In this document: in pieces, positions 7,199 through 15,814 of the stretch | Layout: the number at the start of each line of letters is the position of its first letter | Numbering within the stretch: position 1 is the first letter of the stretch | Origin: Bacteroidales bacterium | GTDB taxonomy: Bacteria > Bacteroidota > Bacteroidia > Bacteroidales > F082 | Reading direction: 5' to 3' | Length of the DNA stretch: 64,000 nt | Assembly: GCA_024709145.1 (NCBI GenBank) | Contig: JANJXG010000040.1 | Span: 1-64,000, forward strand | Translations under genes and position numbers: made by a program | Notes under the pieces: generated by a model | Database searches by the model: none | The model's input: only the letters and a program-made list of their open reading frames with translations | Told to the model about the DNA's origin: nothing

Positions 7199-9256
7199 AT
7201 GATTATGAAAGCTTTGATCAACCATTTGCGGCATCATTATTACAGCTGGTTTAAGATTTTTTCTTTTGCAACGGCTGTCTTCCTTGTGATGTGGTTCCTT
7301 CCGAGGATCGGAAAGTTTCAATATGAATTTCAGCAAGGAAAACCATGGCAGCATGCAACCCTTTACGCCCCGTTTGATTTTGCAATTTACAAGTCGGAAA
7401 GGCAATTGAGAGAGGAAAGGGACCGAATTGTAAACCAAAACTATCCATATTTTGAATTCGATAAGCAAGCAACTGACCGGGGCAAAGACGCTTTGCTCCA
7501 ACTTTTGGATGAGAAACTTCCTGATCAACTTCTGAACCGGCTAAAAACCAGACAACTCACAATTAAGTTATTTGATGTGGTTCAGCAGCGTGGTATCATA
7601 CAGCATCATCGGATCCTCGAACAGGCCGATAAGGATATGAAGATTCAGGTTGTTAAAGAACGTGTAGCATCAGTGTATGCATTGTCTGATTTGTTTACGA
7701 TTTCAACGGCCTATGAATTTGCAAGCAGAGTTGTTGATACAGCAAAATTTGTTGATAGACCATTGATATTGAATATTTTAAGTGATGCATTCACGCAAAA
7801 TCTGGTTTATAATGAAACGATGTCGAAAGAAGAATTGCGGCAATCTCTTGACAAGGTTTCTCCAACTTTTGGAATGCGACAGCAAGGGGAGTTGATCATT
7901 TCAGAAGGGGATTTAATTGATGAGGAAAAATTTGTGGTGTTGAACTCTCTTCGGCTTGAAACCGAGAAGCGAACGGGTGATTTTAAACGAAGCAACACCT
8001 TGCTGTTTGGTCAATTTGTTCTTGTTCTTTCCGTTTTCTCAATTTTGTTTCTTTTTATCAGGCTGTTGAGGAATGAAATTTTCAACGAAATGAAGAAAAT
8101 CAACCTCATTTTATTGTTAATGATTCTAACGATCTTGCCATCTTATTTAATTCTCACCAGAGAAGCTGCACTAGTTTACTTGTTGCCATTTGGCCTGTTG
8201 CCAATCATTTTGATCACATTTTTCGACTCAAGAACAACAGTTCTTGTTCATCTGTTAACCATTTTTCTGGTAGCAATTGTTGTTCCTAATGCGTTTCAAT
8301 TTGCTTTTCTGCAATTGATTGTAGGTTATGTGGTGGTTTTTAGCCTTGATAAACACAGTCGCAGGTTTTACTTTTTTCGCACCTCAGGACTGATTTTTCT
8401 TACATATCTCATTGTTTACATTGGATTTAGCCTCATCCAGGTATCAGAATTCGGCCTGATTGACACTACGATGATCTGGCTGTTTGCCTTAAGTGCCGCA
8501 CTCACCTTACTAGCTTTACCGCTGATTTATTTCTTTGAGCGTATTTTCGGGCAAATAACTGATTTAACCCTTCTCGAACTAAGCAATACCAATAGTCCAT
8601 TGCTAAGAGAGTTGGCATCTAAGGCACCTGGTACTTTTCAACATTCTATGCAGGTAGCAAACTTTGCTGAGGAGGCATTATATGCGATTGGAGGAAACGT
8701 TATGCTTGCCCGAACCGGTGCGTTGTATCATGACATTGGTAAAATGCAAAATCCATATTATTTCATTGAAAATCAGATGGGAAGCTATAATCCTCACGAT
8801 GATATAACACCTGTTGAAAGCGCAGGGATTATCATTGATCATGTAATATTTGGTATAGAAATGGCAAGGAAGGCAAAGTTACCCGAACAAATTATCGATT
8901 TTATCCGAACACATCACGGGACAAGCCGGGTAAACTATTTTTACGTGATGCAACAACGTCAATTCCCTGGTTTGCATATCGATGAGAGAGATTTCAGGTA
9001 TAAAGGACCTGTGCCATTCTCTAAAGAAACTGCGGTGGTGATGATGTCAGACTCTGTTGAAGCAGCCTCAAGAAGTATGAAAGCTCCCACAGAACAAAAA
9101 ATCAACGATCTTGTTGAGAATATAATTGCTAAGCAAGTTGAAACACAACAGTTTATCAACTCAAACATTACTTTTAGAGAAATTACTACCGTGAAAAGTA
9201 TTTTAAAGAAAAAGCTGCTTAATAGCTACCATGTCAGAATTGCTTATCCTGAATAA
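7199..9256 (+). CDS. 7TM receptor-type membrane HD phosphohydrolase (PgpH/YqfF-like)
   Basis: 685 residues. A first transmembrane segment (about 20-36) is followed by a large extracytoplasmic region (about 40-255), a block of seven hydrophobic segments (about 265-465) and a cytoplasmic HD domain. The metal-binding residues include FQHSMQV (about 481) and the HDIGK motif (about 509-513), with further His in ESAGIIIDHV and RTHHGTSRV. This is the architecture of PgpH, a phosphodiesterase that hydrolyses cyclic di-AMP in Listeria (family knowledge); activity here is inferred. The gene has its own promoter and overlaps the end of the convergent wbqC-like gene by 23 bp. A YbbR/CdaR-like gene, whose relatives act in c-di-AMP synthesis, is about 20 kb away in this window. 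Confidence 0.92.
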   Translation: MIMKALINHLRHHYYSWFKIFSFATAVFLVMWFLPRIGKFQYEFQQGKPWQHATLYAPFDFAIYKSERQLREERDRIVNQNYPYFEFDKQATDRGKDALLQLLDEKLPDQLLNRLKTRQLTIKLFDVVQQRGIIQHHRILEQADKDMKIQVVKERVASVYALSDLFTISTAYEFASRVVDTAKFVDRPLILNILSDAFTQNLVYNETMSKEELRQSLDKVSPTFGMRQQGELIISEGDLIDEEKFVVLNSLRLETEKRTGDFKRSNTLLFGQFVLVLSVFSILFLFIRLLRNEIFNEMKKINLILLLMILTILPSYLILTREAALVYLLPFGLLPIILITFFDSRTTVLVHLLTIFLVAIVVPNAFQFAFLQLIVGYVVVFSLDKHSRRFYFFRTSGLIFLTYLIVYIGFSLIQVSEFGLIDTTMIWLFALSAALTLLALPLIYFFERIFGQITDLTLLELSNTNSPLLRELASKAPGTFQHSMQVANFAEEALYAIGGNVMLARTGALYHDIGKMQNPYYFIENQMGSYNPHDDITPVESAGIIIDHVIFGIEMARKAKLPEQIIDFIRTHHGTSRVNYFYVMQQRQFPGLHIDERDFRYKGPVPFSKETAVVMMSDSVEAASRSMKAPTEQKINDLVENIIAKQVETQQFINSNITFREITTVKSILKKKLLNSYHVRIAYPE

Positions 9257-9863
9257 TTGGGATGCTGACTGATTTAAGGTAGGGCAAACTTGCGGGGCCA
9301 AGATTGAATAGCAAGTCAATTATACTTAGATTTCCCATAAATGGAAATCGATCCGAAAAAACCTGAATATATTTGTCTTGACCAATTGCTACGCGTTGAG
9401 GTTTATTGAAGTAGTGCCTAAAATCGTCGACACCAGCTGCCAATTTCCATTCCTCGCTGTAGATTAATTCAATATTTACTTTTAATAGTTTGATAATGAG
9501 TTTAATAGAAGACTCATTCACATCGATGAGACGATGATACTTCTGATTAAAGAATGATACGAAATTTTCCTCATAAAAATCAAAAAACGGCGACTTTCTA
9601 TAAGCAGAGAAAATGGCTCTCAGGTGTTGCTTTTGCCAAATATTATTCTCTATTAAGGTTATTTCTCCGGTCTTGGTGTGATTTCCAAAAGTCCTGATGA
9701 CTGGAATACTAAGATTCAGCATACCGTTTGCTGATTGAATCTGACACCTGTTCCTGAGTGTTTGTTTTGGAAAAGTCTCATGCTTTTCAAGAATGATCTC
9801 AGGGTAACGAACAGCAAGTGCCATCCAGCCAATGGGAGGAAAGTAGGCCGAGGGAAGTAGCAT
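9234..9863 (-). CDS. WbqC-like family protein
   Basis: 209 residues from the chosen ATG. It has the family's hallmarks: an N-terminal SAYFPPIGWMALA segment, the RNRCQI and LNLSIPV strands and a central EENFVSFFNQKY region. WbqC-like proteins are widespread in Bacteroidota and were first noted in O-antigen clusters; their biochemical role is not settled. The open frame extends upstream to 9950, but a well-formed promoter at 9886-9916 lies inside that extension and the extension runs over a terminator, so 9863 is the start. The 3' end overlaps the convergent HD-domain gene by 23 bp. Confidence 0.85.
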   Translation of the reverse strand: MLLPSAYFPPIGWMALAVRYPEIILEKHETFPKQTLRNRCQIQSANGMLNLSIPVIRTFGNHTKTGEITLIENNIWQKQHLRAIFSAYRKSPFFDFYEENFVSFFNQKYHRLIDVNESSIKLIIKLLKVNIELIYSEEWKLAAGVDDFRHYFNKPQRVAIGQDKYIQVFSDRFPFMGNLSIIDLLFNLGPASLPYLKSVSIPIIQDKQF

Positions 9864-9885
9864 CGGATGAAAAATGATTAGCTGG

Positions 9886-9916
9886 CAAAGATAAACTATT
9901 GAAAAATGGTAAGCAA
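9886..9916 (-). promoter_or_regulatory. Bacteroidota-type promoter of the WbqC-like gene
   Basis: Minus-strand TTG (9914-9916), a 20-bp spacer and TATCTTTG (9886-9893). It places the transcript start near 9879, about 16 nt before ATG 9863, and thereby fixes the gene start. Confidence 0.7.
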
Positions 9917-9947
9917 TAAAAAAGGCTGCCCTCCCGGGGCAGCCTTT
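9917..9947 (-). terminator. Intrinsic terminator after the thioredoxin gene
   Basis: An 11-bp perfect stem AAAGGCTGCCC (9921-9931) with its complement at 9937-9947 is followed on the minus strand by a run of T (plus-strand A at 9917-9923). It ends transcription of the two tandem thioredoxin genes just before the WbqC promoter. Confidence 0.9.
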
Positions 9948-9965
9948 CATTGAATCTAATTATAA

Positions 9966-10319
9966 TTAGTTTTTTAGCAATACGTCGTTAATAGCCTGAC
10001 GAAGCGTTTCTTTGGGTAGCGCTCCCATTGCCATTTGGGGCTGTCCGTCTTTGGGACAAAAAAGTAACGAAGGAATACTGCGTATACCGAAAGCTCCGGC
10101 AAGTTCGGTCTGATCTTCAGTATCTATTTTATAGATGTTAATTTTGCCATCATACTCTTTGGAGAGTTCTTCCAAAATGGGAGCAACCATTTTACAAGGT
10201 TGGCACCAATCAGCATAAAAATCGATCAGACATGGCAATTCGCCTTCAAACTTCCAATCTTTATTTTGTTCGTAATTAAATACTTTTGTCAAAAAAGTGT
10301 CTTTTGTTAAATGTTCCAT
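9966..10319 (-). CDS. trxA: Thioredoxin (cytoplasmic)
   Basis: 117 residues with a complete thioredoxin fold: the active site ADWCQPCKMVAP (Cys39, Cys42), the cis-proline in IRSIPSLLF and the glycine-rich C-terminal part. No signal peptide is visible, so it should act in the cytoplasm as a substrate of TrxB, whose gene is about 4 kb away. The active site has Gln in place of the common Gly (CQPC), a frequent variant in this phylum. The gene lies 18 bp downstream of a closely similar lipoprotein thioredoxin gene; the two share phrases such as KEYDGK, IYKID and RSIPS, so they are a tandem duplication with separate cell addresses. Confidence 0.93.
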   Translation of the reverse strand: MEHLTKDTFLTKVFNYEQNKDWKFEGELPCLIDFYADWCQPCKMVAPILEELSKEYDGKINIYKIDTEDQTELAGAFGIRSIPSLLFCPKDGQPQMAMGALPKETLRQAINDVLLKN

Positions 10320-10337
10320 TTTATATAAATTTAGGTA

Positions 10338-10820
10338 TTATTTCTTATTAACTAATTGTTCATCAATAATTTGACGATACATTTCTTCAGTAAGTGCTCC
10401 AGCCTGCATCATTGGTTGTCCGGTTTTGGGAATAAACAGGATGCTTGGAATGCTTCTCACCTGAAATACACCGGCAAGTTTTTGTTCTTTGTCGACATCA
10501 ATCTTATAGATTTTAAGTTTACCATCATATTCTTTTGCAAGCTTATCCATTATTGGAGCAATTTTGCGACAGGGTGCACACCAATCGGCATAAAAATCAA
10601 CGATAGCTGGAACATCACCAACAAAAACAAAGTTTTGTGGATTGGTTTCAAAATTCCACACCTTTTCGATAAACGTTTCATAGGTGAGATATTCTATAAG
10701 TCCTCCCTCTTTCGAAACGGAAGTAGATGGTTTGGTTTCAGCTTGTTTACCTGTTGTGTTGGAACAGGCTGTTGTTAAGACGATAACGGCTGTAAAGGCA
10801 AGAAGAATGTTTTTGATCAT
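10338..10820 (-). CDS. Lipoprotein thioredoxin (periplasm-facing)
   Basis: 160 residues. The N-terminus is a lipoprotein signal peptide with lipobox LTTAC (Cys19), then a Ser/Thr/Lys-rich linker of about 20 residues and a thioredoxin domain with ADWCAPCRKIAP (Cys81, Cys84) and a cis-proline in VRSIPSILF. It is thus probably tethered to a membrane facing the periplasm and acts in disulfide reduction or exchange there. It is the first gene of a two-gene unit with the cytoplasmic thioredoxin downstream (18-bp gap), to which it is clearly related. Its electron donor cannot be read from this locus. Confidence 0.9.
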   Translation of the reverse strand: MIKNILLAFTAVIVLTTACSNTTGKQAETKPSTSVSKEGGLIEYLTYETFIEKVWNFETNPQNFVFVGDVPAIVDFYADWCAPCRKIAPIMDKLAKEYDGKLKIYKIDVDKEQKLAGVFQVRSIPSILFIPKTGQPMMQAGALTEEMYRQIIDEQLVNKK

Positions 10821-10844
10821 GTGTTTACAAGGTTAAATTTCGGG

Positions 10845-10852
10845 CAAAAATA
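10845..10852 (-). promoter_or_regulatory. Putative -7 box of the tandem thioredoxin genes
   Basis: TATTTTTG on the minus strand, about 25 nt before ATG 10820. There is no clear -33 TTG at the expected distance. Confidence 0.45.
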
Positions 10853-10883
10853 AAAATTAAATCGCTTTATTATCACTTTTTTT

Positions 10884-10891
10884 TAATTTTG
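10884..10891 (+). promoter_or_regulatory. Putative -7 box of the zinc-ribbon gene
   Basis: TAATTTTG on the plus strand, 12 nt before the ATG at 10903. No clear -33 TTG is found. Confidence 0.4.
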
Positions 10892-10902
10892 CCTCAAATT
10901 TT

Positions 10903-11352
10903 ATGCCACAATCATTTCTTTCAAAACAAATGGATTTTAACACGAAAACAAGTAAAATAGATGTTGAGGATGAGGAGCCATTCCTAAAAATGCTTGCAGA
11001 CCATAAATGGAAGGATGGATTTGTGTGCAGGAAATGTGGCCACGACAACTATTGCAAAGGGAAGAAGCCCCATTCCCGTAGGTGTACAAGGTGTAAGACA
11101 GAAGAATCAGCTACAGCCAATACTATTTTTCACCGATGCAAAATGCCTTTGAATGAGGCTATTGACCTGGCTCGCCTGGTGTGCCTTCAGCCCGGAATAT
11201 CAACCTACGAACTTTCGCGGCAGATGGATCGCAGGCAAATGACTTGTTGGAAGTTTAAGGTTAAAATATTGGAGTGTCTGGAAAGCCCTGACAAAGTGTC
11301 TGTTCTTAAACGTTTTCTTGATCATCAAGATAGTTCTGCTGACATTTCCTGA
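10903..11352 (+). CDS. Stand-alone transposase-type zinc-ribbon protein (IS1595-like N-terminal domain)
   Basis: 149 residues. The centre has two CxxC pairs (CRKCGH and CTRCK, spaced about 20 residues) forming a zinc ribbon of the kind found at the N-terminus of IS1595/ISXO2 transposases, followed by the helical segment that normally links it to the DDE domain (ANTIFHRCKMPLNEAIDLA, then STYELSRQM). The DDE catalytic domain is absent: the frame stops where it would begin, and the next gene lies 7 bp away on the other strand. No terminal inverted repeats or target duplication are visible. It may be a transposase remnant or a domesticated DNA-binding protein; its intact frame and own promoter box favour the latter. 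Confidence 0.75.
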   Translation: MPQSFLSKQMDFNTKTSKIDVEDEEPFLKMLADHKWKDGFVCRKCGHDNYCKGKKPHSRRCTRCKTEESATANTIFHRCKMPLNEAIDLARLVCLQPGISTYELSRQMDRRQMTCWKFKVKILECLESPDKVSVLKRFLDHQDSSADIS

Positions 11353-11358
11353 CAAAGG

Positions 11359-11784
11359 TTATTTGCACCATCTGGTATATTCGTTGGTATTCGGTCTTCC
11401 AAGCGCTTCAGCCTTAAGGTAGTAGAAGCAAGCCGTTTTTCGGTCCTGCAAATAGTCATAAATCGAAGCGATGTTAAAATAAGCATCTGCATATTCTGGG
11501 TTTAACTCGATGGCTTTTTTGTAATCCTCCAAAGCCCCCTCCACATTTTTGAGGTTTCTCTTGCAGGCAGCTCTGTAATAATGGGCTTCGGCTGACCTTG
11601 GATTATACTTAACTGCTTTCTCCAATTCAGCCAAAGCCTGTTCATGTCTGGCTTGATAAATGAAATCAACACCACGATCCAAATGTAACCTCGATTTGTT
11701 TTCGTTCACACCACAACCTATCAGAAGCAAACTTAAACAGAGCATTATTGTAAGTGAAATCGTGGTATAAGTATATTTTTTCAT
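11359..11784 (-). CDS. TPR-repeat lipoprotein
   Basis: 141 residues with a lipoprotein signal peptide ending in LIGC (Cys24) and about three tetratricopeptide repeats (AEAHYYRAACKRNLKNVE, then ALEDYKKAIELNPEYADAYF and the following helix pair). Such small TPR lipoproteins serve as protein-protein interaction modules at the envelope; the partner is not known. It is the last gene of a leftward run that starts at dapF, 13 bp after the phosphohexomutase gene, so it is probably co-transcribed. Confidence 0.85.
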   Translation of the reverse strand: MKKYTYTTISLTIMLCLSLLLIGCGVNENKSRLHLDRGVDFIYQARHEQALAELEKAVKYNPRSAEAHYYRAACKRNLKNVEGALEDYKKAIELNPEYADAYFNIASIYDYLQDRKTACFYYLKAEALGRPNTNEYTRWCK

Positions 11785-11797
11785 AGCTTAATTAGGT

Positions 11798-13141
11798 TTA
11801 TTGAAAGGCCTGAATCAAAGATGAGGCTGTCTGTACAATATCCTTCAGCTTTTCCTTGTTTTTTGCTTCAGCAATAAATCGAAGGTAAGGTTCTGTATTC
11901 GAAGATCTTACATTGAACCAATAATCCTCATAATCCAGCCTATACCCATCGAAATCCAGTATTCTCTTTGGTTTTTCGATTCCCTTGAAATAATTAACAA
12001 CTGCATCAATTGCAGCTTTTTTGTCTGTTACATGATAATTTATTTCACCGCTGTTAAAATAAGGTGATATGTTGGCAATTAGCTGAGAGAGATTAAAACC
12101 AGAACTTTTAAATGTATTTAGCAAGTCAATGACGATAAGTGCTGCCAAAAGACCGGAGTCGGAGTAAAAGAAATCCTTAAAATAATAGTGACCAGCAAGT
12201 TCGCCTCCGAAAAGTCCGTCAATCTCTCTGAGTTTCGAGGCTCCGTAGGCCCTGCCTACCCGCCACGTTTCTACCTGAGTACCGAATTGTGCCAAATATT
12301 CGCCAACTGCGTTTGAACTACGGATGTCTTGTAACACACGGCCCTCCCGACCTTGATATTCAAAGAAATAGTGTCCCATCAGGGCAATTATGAGATCAGG
12401 TGATACAAAACGACCATTTTCATCAATAAACATCACCCGGTCGGCATCGCCGTCGAATATCAATCCAAAATCACATTGCCGGTTGATGACAAGTTGTTTG
12501 ATTTGCTCCTGATTTTCGGGTTCAAGCGGGTTGGGTTCGTGGCCAGGAAAACTTCCATCAGCGATGTCATTGATATAATAAGCTTGATTTCCAATGAGTT
12601 GTTTTATGTAGAGGGAAGCCATTCCATTGCTGCAATCCACACCAAAGCGAATATTGTCGTAAGTCTTAACATATTTATTCAGAAATGAGAGGTAATCAGT
12701 CTGGGGATGACAAGAGTTGATTTTTCCTTTTGGCTTGGTTAATTTAATGGGTTCATGCTCACACAGATATTCCAGTTTTTGAAGGCCTGTTTCGTAACCA
12801 ACCGGTAAAACCCCGGCAGCTGAGATTTTCAACCCGTTGTGATTTTTCGGATTGTGTGAGGCAGTTATCATTACAGATCCATCGTAATTATATTTTCCTG
12901 TAGCCCAGTAAATTAATGGTGTAGTTGTGAGCCCTGCATCATCAACATCCGCACCAGCATCGGTTATTCCGCTTGAAAGTGCTTCGAATATACTGTCGGA
13001 TGACTGTCTGATATCTCTTCCGACCAGAATTTTTTGAGCACCAAGAATTTCTGGTAAGTAGAAGCCAATTCTGTAAATAATTTCTACATCGAGATCAACT
13101 TCCCATAAACCTCTGATATCATATGCTTTAAATGCTTTCAT
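11798..13141 (-). CDS. Phosphomannomutase/phosphoglucomutase
   Basis: 447 residues, typical of the alpha-D-phosphohexomutase superfamily. The four domains are marked by the phosphoserine loop TASHNPKNHNG (Ser95), the magnesium loop DGDADR (230-235), the sugar-binding loop GGELAGHYY (312-320) and the C-terminal phosphate-binding loop RSSNTEPYLR. It interconverts hexose 6- and 1-phosphates, supplying GDP-mannose or UDP-glucose precursors for surface polysaccharides. Mannose versus glucose preference cannot be decided from the motifs. The gene is separated from mltG by a single base, so the two are surely co-transcribed. Confidence 0.93.
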   Translation of the reverse strand: MKAFKAYDIRGLWEVDLDVEIIYRIGFYLPEILGAQKILVGRDIRQSSDSIFEALSSGITDAGADVDDAGLTTTPLIYWATGKYNYDGSVMITASHNPKNHNGLKISAAGVLPVGYETGLQKLEYLCEHEPIKLTKPKGKINSCHPQTDYLSFLNKYVKTYDNIRFGVDCSNGMASLYIKQLIGNQAYYINDIADGSFPGHEPNPLEPENQEQIKQLVINRQCDFGLIFDGDADRVMFIDENGRFVSPDLIIALMGHYFFEYQGREGRVLQDIRSSNAVGEYLAQFGTQVETWRVGRAYGASKLREIDGLFGGELAGHYYFKDFFYSDSGLLAALIVIDLLNTFKSSGFNLSQLIANISPYFNSGEINYHVTDKKAAIDAVVNYFKGIEKPKRILDFDGYRLDYEDYWFNVRSSNTEPYLRFIAEAKNKEKLKDIVQTASSLIQAFQ

Positions 13142-13142
13142 A

Positions 13143-14231
13143 TTATTTTTTTATATTCAGCCGATCAAGGGCTTTGCGGTATCTGGATGCATTTCGTTCA
13201 TGCTCGGCATAAGTTTCTGCAAAGGTATGATAACCTGACAAATCTTCTCTAGCGCAAAAAAAGAAGTAGGAATGGCTGCGATGATTGAGCACTGCGTCGA
13301 TAGAAGCAATTCCCGGAATGCATATCGGACCCGGAGGTAAACCTGTGTGTAAATAAGTGTTGTAAGGCGATTCGATCGATTTGTGCTTGTCGAGCACGCG
13401 TCTGATCTCAAAATCACCAGAAGCAAAAACGAGTGTAGGATCAGCTTGCAATGGCCACCCTTTTTTAAGCCTGTTGATGTAAACACCGGCCATCGTTTCT
13501 TTTTCAGTGTTCTTATTGGTTTCTTTCTCTATAATCGATGCCAAAGTGATCACTTCATTTTTTGTGAATCCAATTGATTTGGCTTTTTGAAGTCTTTCGG
13601 AATTCCAGAACCTGAGATTTTCTTCTGCCATTCGCATGACAAATCGCTCCTCAGTGGTTGTCCAGTAAAATTGGTAGGTGTTCGGGATAAATAACCCCGG
13701 AATCGTATATTTATTATACCCTAGTTTTGACAAAAAAACTTCGTCTGAGAGGATATTTACGATTCCAGCTGAATCAACCTCCAGTTGCGCAGCAATTCTA
13801 CCGGCAAGTTGAGGGACATCGCGCATATTATTGAACGTTACCATCACAGGTGTTTGTGCTCCAGATCTGAGTAATCTGACTAATTCAAGATTATTCATTT
13901 GATGGTGAATGATATAGCGCCCAGGCTTTACGAGTTGTGGATATCTCATCCACTGACTAACAATTTCAAAATCTGCTGGCCGGATCAAAATCTGTTTCGA
14001 TATCAGGTTGTTTTTAATCTCTGTATAATCAGAACCGGAACGGATATAAAAATCTGTTGGCTGTTGATTTGTGGTAACAATATTTGGTTGAAGAAACAGA
14101 TGGTACCCAGCTATGACAATGGATCCAAAAATCAACAAGAATAAAAATACCGACCAAAGAAAAATTCTGAGACCAAGCCCTTTTTTTTTCTTTTTAATTT
14201 TATCAGGGTGGAATACTTGTTCAGGATTCAT
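13143..14231 (-). CDS. mltG: Endolytic murein transglycosylase
   Basis: 362 residues. A basic N-terminal cytoplasmic tail is followed by one transmembrane helix (about 21-43), a LysM-like region and the YceG/MltG catalytic domain with the signature ITLASIIEKET (catalytic Glu235), LQADPTLVFA and SPYNTYLHTGLPPGPI. MltG cleaves nascent glycan strands within the chain at the outer face of the inner membrane and so sets glycan length. The start overlaps the preceding acetyltransferase gene by 11 bp and the stop almost touches the phosphohexomutase gene, indicating a tight operon of cell-wall and precursor functions. Confidence 0.95.
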   Translation of the reverse strand: MNPEQVFHPDKIKKKKKGLGLRIFLWSVFLFLLIFGSIVIAGYHLFLQPNIVTTNQQPTDFYIRSGSDYTEIKNNLISKQILIRPADFEIVSQWMRYPQLVKPGRYIIHHQMNNLELVRLLRSGAQTPVMVTFNNMRDVPQLAGRIAAQLEVDSAGIVNILSDEVFLSKLGYNKYTIPGLFIPNTYQFYWTTTEERFVMRMAEENLRFWNSERLQKAKSIGFTKNEVITLASIIEKETNKNTEKETMAGVYINRLKKGWPLQADPTLVFASGDFEIRRVLDKHKSIESPYNTYLHTGLPPGPICIPGIASIDAVLNHRSHSYFFFCAREDLSGYHTFAETYAEHERNASRYRKALDRLNIKK

Positions 14232-14775
14232 GATTTTCCCTCAGGTTGAAATCGAAATTATTTAATTGATATTGAAACTGATCGATAAATTGTCCATTAA
14301 ACTTTAGCCAACCGGTATGTCTGCCTGTTTGCTTATATTGAAGGGATTCGAACAGCCTAATACTTGATAGGTTGTTCTCCGAAATCCTGCAAAAAACCTG
14401 ATATAAACCCAAAACCTCAAAACAATACTTTTCAGTCAACCTGACAGCCATTTTCCCAAATCCCTTTGATTGGTAGCCTGATGAGATATAAATGCCAATT
14501 CCTGCCCTTAGGTGCTGTGCATCAAATTCATATACATCAGATGTGCCGATTGTTACTTTTTCCCCATTTTTATCAACATCTATCATAAACCTGATTTGTT
14601 TGCCAGCATAAATATCCTGACTGTTGAGAATAAACTGTTCAATTTCGAAATTACTGATTGGGAGCAACCTTTCGCTTACATTCCAGATTGACAAATCGTT
14701 TTCCCATCGATACAACAAAGCAGCATCAGCCGGCTCGATGGCCCTCAGACTTATTTCTTCTTTTGAAATAAACAT
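14221..14775 (-). CDS. GNAT-family N-acetyltransferase (RimJ/RimL type)
   Basis: 184 residues with the N-terminal ISLRAIEPADAALLYRW segment typical of RimL-like GNAT enzymes and the acetyl-CoA pyrophosphate loop in YQSKGFGKMAVRL (Q-x-x-G-x-G form). The acceptor is unknown; candidates are protein N-termini, amino acids or small metabolites. It lies between dapF (50-bp gap) and mltG (11-bp overlap) in the same transcription direction, so a role linked to wall or amino-sugar metabolism is possible but not shown. Confidence 0.87.
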   Translation of the reverse strand: MFISKEEISLRAIEPADAALLYRWENDLSIWNVSERLLPISNFEIEQFILNSQDIYAGKQIRFMIDVDKNGEKVTIGTSDVYEFDAQHLRAGIGIYISSGYQSKGFGKMAVRLTEKYCFEVLGLYQVFCRISENNLSSIRLFESLQYKQTGRHTGWLKFNGQFIDQFQYQLNNFDFNLRENHES

Positions 14776-14825
14776 ATATCAGCTAGCAATTTTAATTTCA
14801 GCTTAAAACATCGTCAAGAGAGAAG

Positions 14826-15620
14826 TCACTTTAAATCGATTTCACCTTTAAAAACCATTTCAACAGGACCCTTTAGAACAATATCTTTGAATCCATGCTT
14901 CGATTTAGTTAAACTTACCTTTAACACACCACCTTTGGTTGTGATACAGACTTCATCTTTGTTATACCATAGTGAAGCAGCAATTGCTGCAGCCGTGACA
15001 CCTGTGCCACAGGAAAGCGTCTCGTTTTCTACTCCACGTTCATAGGTTCTTAGATGTATTTGATCTCCAATTAGTTCCATAAAGTTAACATTGATGCCTT
15101 TTGGCCCAAATCTTTCATCGTATCTGATTCGTTTTCCATTTGAGTAAACATCGAAATCTGACAGCTTGTCAGTTTTCAGCACATAATGTGGCGAGCCTGT
15201 GTTAACGATCAGGGATTGGTCCGCTAATTCCCAATTTTCAACATTTTTCATTGTAATTTCAACATCAAACAACTGTTCATCTGTTTGTTTGACAAATGAT
15301 TGATGCACCCCGTCAAAAGCCAGAAATTCAGATTTGGCTCCCGTAATCTTTTCAAAAAAAGCAAAAGCAGCTGCCGAACGGCCTCCATTACCACACATAC
15401 TTCCTTCAAAACCATCTGAATTATAATAGATCATCCTAAAATCAACATCTTGGAAAGGTTCAATTGTGATCAGACCATCAGCACCAATCCCCAAATGCCT
15501 GTCGCACAAATGGGCAATATCAGAGGCCTTCAGATTGATTTTACACCCGAATAGATTGATCATGATGAAATCATTTCCGGCGCCATGAAACTTATAAAAT
15601 GCTATCTTGTTGTGAATCAT
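14826..15620 (-). CDS. dapF: Diaminopimelate epimerase
   Basis: 264 residues. Both catalytic cysteines are in their family contexts: SMCGNGGR (Cys76) and TLSCGTGVTAAA (Cys204). The N-terminal FHGAGNDF motif is also diagnostic. The enzyme converts LL- to meso-diaminopimelate, the cross-linking residue of peptidoglycan and the precursor of lysine. It is the first gene of the leftward operon that also carries mltG, consistent with wall synthesis. Length and motifs are normal. Confidence 0.95.
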   Translation of the reverse strand: MIHNKIAFYKFHGAGNDFIMINLFGCKINLKASDIAHLCDRHLGIGADGLITIEPFQDVDFRMIYYNSDGFEGSMCGNGGRSAAAFAFFEKITGAKSEFLAFDGVHQSFVKQTDEQLFDVEITMKNVENWELADQSLIVNTGSPHYVLKTDKLSDFDVYSNGKRIRYDERFGPKGINVNFMELIGDQIHLRTYERGVENETLSCGTGVTAAAIAASLWYNKDEVCITTKGGVLKVSLTKSKHGFKDIVLKGPVEMVFKGEIDLK

Positions 15621-15692
15621 TTACATGAAAATGAAGCTGTTAATAAAAGTTAAGCAAGTTGTAAATCTTAAACTATGGTTCACTTTTTGCAG

Positions 15693-15700
15693 CAAATTTA
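15693..15700 (-). promoter_or_regulatory. Putative -7 box of the dapF operon
   Basis: TAAATTTG on the minus strand, about 70 nt before the dapF ATG. No good -33 TTG at the expected distance. Confidence 0.45.
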
Positions 15701-15814
15701 GCAGGTTTTCTTCCGATGGTGTGAATTCACCGGACAAAACTTAACATGAATTAACAGGATTTATAAAACTAAAGTAATTAAACATCGTTTTTAAGGAAAT
15801 TAAATCGTAAAACT

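Noticed and set aside
9864-9950. N-terminal extension of the WbqC-like gene
   Set aside because: It covers the gene's own promoter and part of the terminator of the neighbouring gene; the family sequence begins at 9863.
10356-10778. Plus-strand open frame of 140 codons opposite the lipoprotein thioredoxin
   Set aside because: The opposite strand encodes a thioredoxin with a complete active site; the plus-strand product has no recognisable features.
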